A stretch of DNA of 6,189 bases, taken from assembly GCA_900764415.1 (NCBI GenBank), contig CAAFOA010000085.1, positions 1 to 6,189 of the forward strand, given 5' to 3'. The translations under genes and the position numbers were made by a program. The stretch's first letter is position 1; each line of letters opens with the position of its first letter. Positions 5,524 through 6,189 of this stretch are shown here, piece by piece. The notes beneath the pieces were generated by a model that ran no database searches, was not told the origin of the DNA, and saw nothing but the letters and a program-made list of their open reading frames with translations. The stretch is from an uncultured Collinsella sp. GTDB taxonomy: Bacteria; Actinomycetota; Coriobacteriia; Coriobacteriales; Coriobacteriaceae.

Positions 5524-5642
5524 TAGTCATTGGGGACGTTCTTAAACGACTAGCCAAAAGTAGTCATTGGGGACGTTCTTAAACGACTAGTCAAACAAGA
5601 ACGTCCTCAATGACTACTAATTTAAATCTGTCCCCAATGACT
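5524..5642. repeat. REP-like repeat cluster: two direct and two inverted copies
   Basis: A 30-base unit beginning TAGTCATTGGGGACGTTCTT and ending GACTAG occurs at 5524-5553 and 5561-5590 with no mismatch (37-base period). A partial inverted copy spans 5597-5618 (22 bases, one mismatch), and a shorter one (GTCCCCAATGACT) spans 5630-5642. Each full unit also has complementary ends (TAGTC/GACTA). Copy two can form a 22-bp stem with the inverted copy (5559-5580 with 5597-5618, one G-U pair). GGGGAC-cored, inwardly paired palindromic units of this type resemble REP/BIME elements mobilised in trans by REP-associated tyrosine transposases. No such transposase is in the window. Confidence 0.8.
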
Positions 5643-5727
5643 GCGGAAAGCGCATCTCACACCGACGCATTGCTTTCGGGCCCTCTCTCCGTGCTCCCTA
5701 TAAGTTCAGCTGGACTCCCCGCAACCT

Positions 5728-5745
5728 GTTCCGCGTTGGCGGAAC
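5728..5745 (+). promoter_or_regulatory. Leader hairpin upstream of the PRD-type regulator gene
   Basis: GTTCCGC (5728-5734) pairs with GCGGAAC (5739-5745) around a GTTG loop, flanked by ACTCC (5714-5718) and GGAGT (5757-5761), which can extend the structure. It sits about 60 bases before the regulator ATG. No T tract follows, so attenuation is only a possibility. The rest of 5643-5807 shows no gene or confident promoter. Confidence 0.35.
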
Positions 5746-5807
5746 GAGCGCGACGTGGAGTGTCATTCTTTACCGCGTTAGACTAGACGCAGGGAAAGGA
5801 GGAGGAC

Positions 5808-6146
5808 ATGGATGCTCGCGTCAAGCAGCTTGTAAATATGATCGAGGACGCTCAGCCTGTCGCTGTCGCGGTGCTTGCCAAGCGTCTCGAGGTAAGCGAG
5901 CGCGCCGTGAGAAACTATATCCATCGCGCAAACGACAAGCTTGCGGGGGTTGCACGCATCGTTGGCAGCAAAGGGCAATATCGTATCGATGTTGCACATG
6001 CAGATGAGCTTGCTCGCTTGCTAGACGGTGCGGCTCTGGCCCATCCGGGCATTCCTGATACGCGCGACGGCCGTGTGTCCTTCCTTCTTAACGACCTTCT
6101 CATGCGGTCCCAGTGGGTGACGATTGAGGAGTATGCGGATTTACTC
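5808..6146 (+). CDS. BglG/MtlR-type PRD transcriptional regulator, N-terminal part (3'-truncated)
   Basis: 113 residues are present before the genomic sequence ends; full members run to about 500-700. The start at 5808 has a strong AGGAGG (5797-5802) 5 bases away. Residues about 18-42 (VAVAVLAKRLEVSERAVRNYIHRAN) form a helix-turn-helix of the HTH_11 kind. A second helical segment, DGRVSFLLNDLLMRSQWVTIEEYADLL (about 87-113), fits the start of the second N-terminal HTH seen in PTS-regulation-domain activators and antiterminators. Such proteins are phosphorylated by PTS components and control sugar-uptake operons. The PRD and EIIA/EIIB-like domains that would confirm this are missing, so activator vs antiterminator cannot be decided, nor the sugar. 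It lies alone after the REP cluster, and its target, probably a PTS operon, would be downstream. Confidence 0.75.
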
Positions 6147-6189
6147 CTGTCTCTTATACACATCTCCGAGCCCACGAGACTACGCTGCA
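6147..6189. other. Illumina Nextera read-through adapter plus i7 index (non-genomic contamination)
   Basis: Bases 6147-6165 are the Tn5 mosaic end as read through, CTGTCTCTTATACACATCT. They are followed at 6166-6180 by CCGAGCCCACGAGAC, the rest of the Nextera read-2 adapter. Bases 6181-6188 (TACGCTGC) sit where the i7 index lies and match, from memory, a Nextera XT v2 index. The final A agrees with the first base of the next adapter segment. This is a library artefact left on the contig end, and it interrupts the regulator gene. The - strand frame through it begins MGSEMCIRDR, a well-known spurious peptide from this adapter. Confidence 0.98.

Noticed and set aside
5524..5642. CRISPR array
   Set aside because: Only two direct units with a 7-base gap plus inverted copies; no regular spacers and no cas genes. 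The structure fits REP-like elements.
5915..6175. 86-codon - strand frame beginning MGSEMCIRDR
   Set aside because: Its first codons are the Nextera adapter translated; the remainder is antisense to the regulator gene.

Overview
The window looks like the right-hand end of a contig from a gut anaerobe of the Coriobacteriia, most likely close to Collinsella. The evidence is a high-GC coding style with C/G-ending codons, a pyruvate:ferredoxin oxidoreductase typical of strict anaerobes, a carbamate kinase, a PRD/BglG-type regulator, and short GGGGAC-containing intergenic repeats. The genus is an inference from gene content and style, not a proven assignment.

Layout: (1) positions 2-934 hold the C-terminal part of nifJ on the + strand. 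It is followed by a bidirectional terminator enclosed in an unusual 29-bp perfect inverted repeat (945-1069). (2) Positions 1070-1303 hold no gene but carry two tandem, covarying stem-loops. (3) Positions 1304-2665 (-) encode an AAA ATPase of the DUF4143 type with a C-terminal nuclease-like domain. It has lower GC than its flanks and three 17-bp direct repeats just upstream of its start. (4) Positions 2907-3850 (-) form a tight two-gene operon: a cysteine-rich DUF3830 (cyclophilin-like fold) protein, then an unrecognised 174-residue helical protein. (5) A divergent intergenic region of about 600 bases (3851-4452) has two palindromes and an AT-rich island. (6) arcC (carbamate kinase, +, 4453-5415) ends in a clear intrinsic terminator. 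(7) A REP-like repeat cluster (5524-5642) and a leader hairpin precede a PRD/BglG-type regulator that starts at 5808 and runs off the genomic sequence.

The last 43 bases (6147-6189) are not genomic. They are an Illumina Nextera (Tn5 mosaic end) read-through adapter plus what looks like an 8-base i7 index. The genuine sequence ends at 6146 and nothing should be annotated past it.

Functional links are loose. PFOR (pyruvate to acetyl-CoA) and carbamate kinase (carbamoyl phosphate to ATP) both serve fermentative energy metabolism, but they are separate transcription units. I do not see a convincing new multi-gene system. The most distinctive items are the non-coding repeat structures, the repeat array in front of the ATPase gene, and the two-gene DUF3830 operon.
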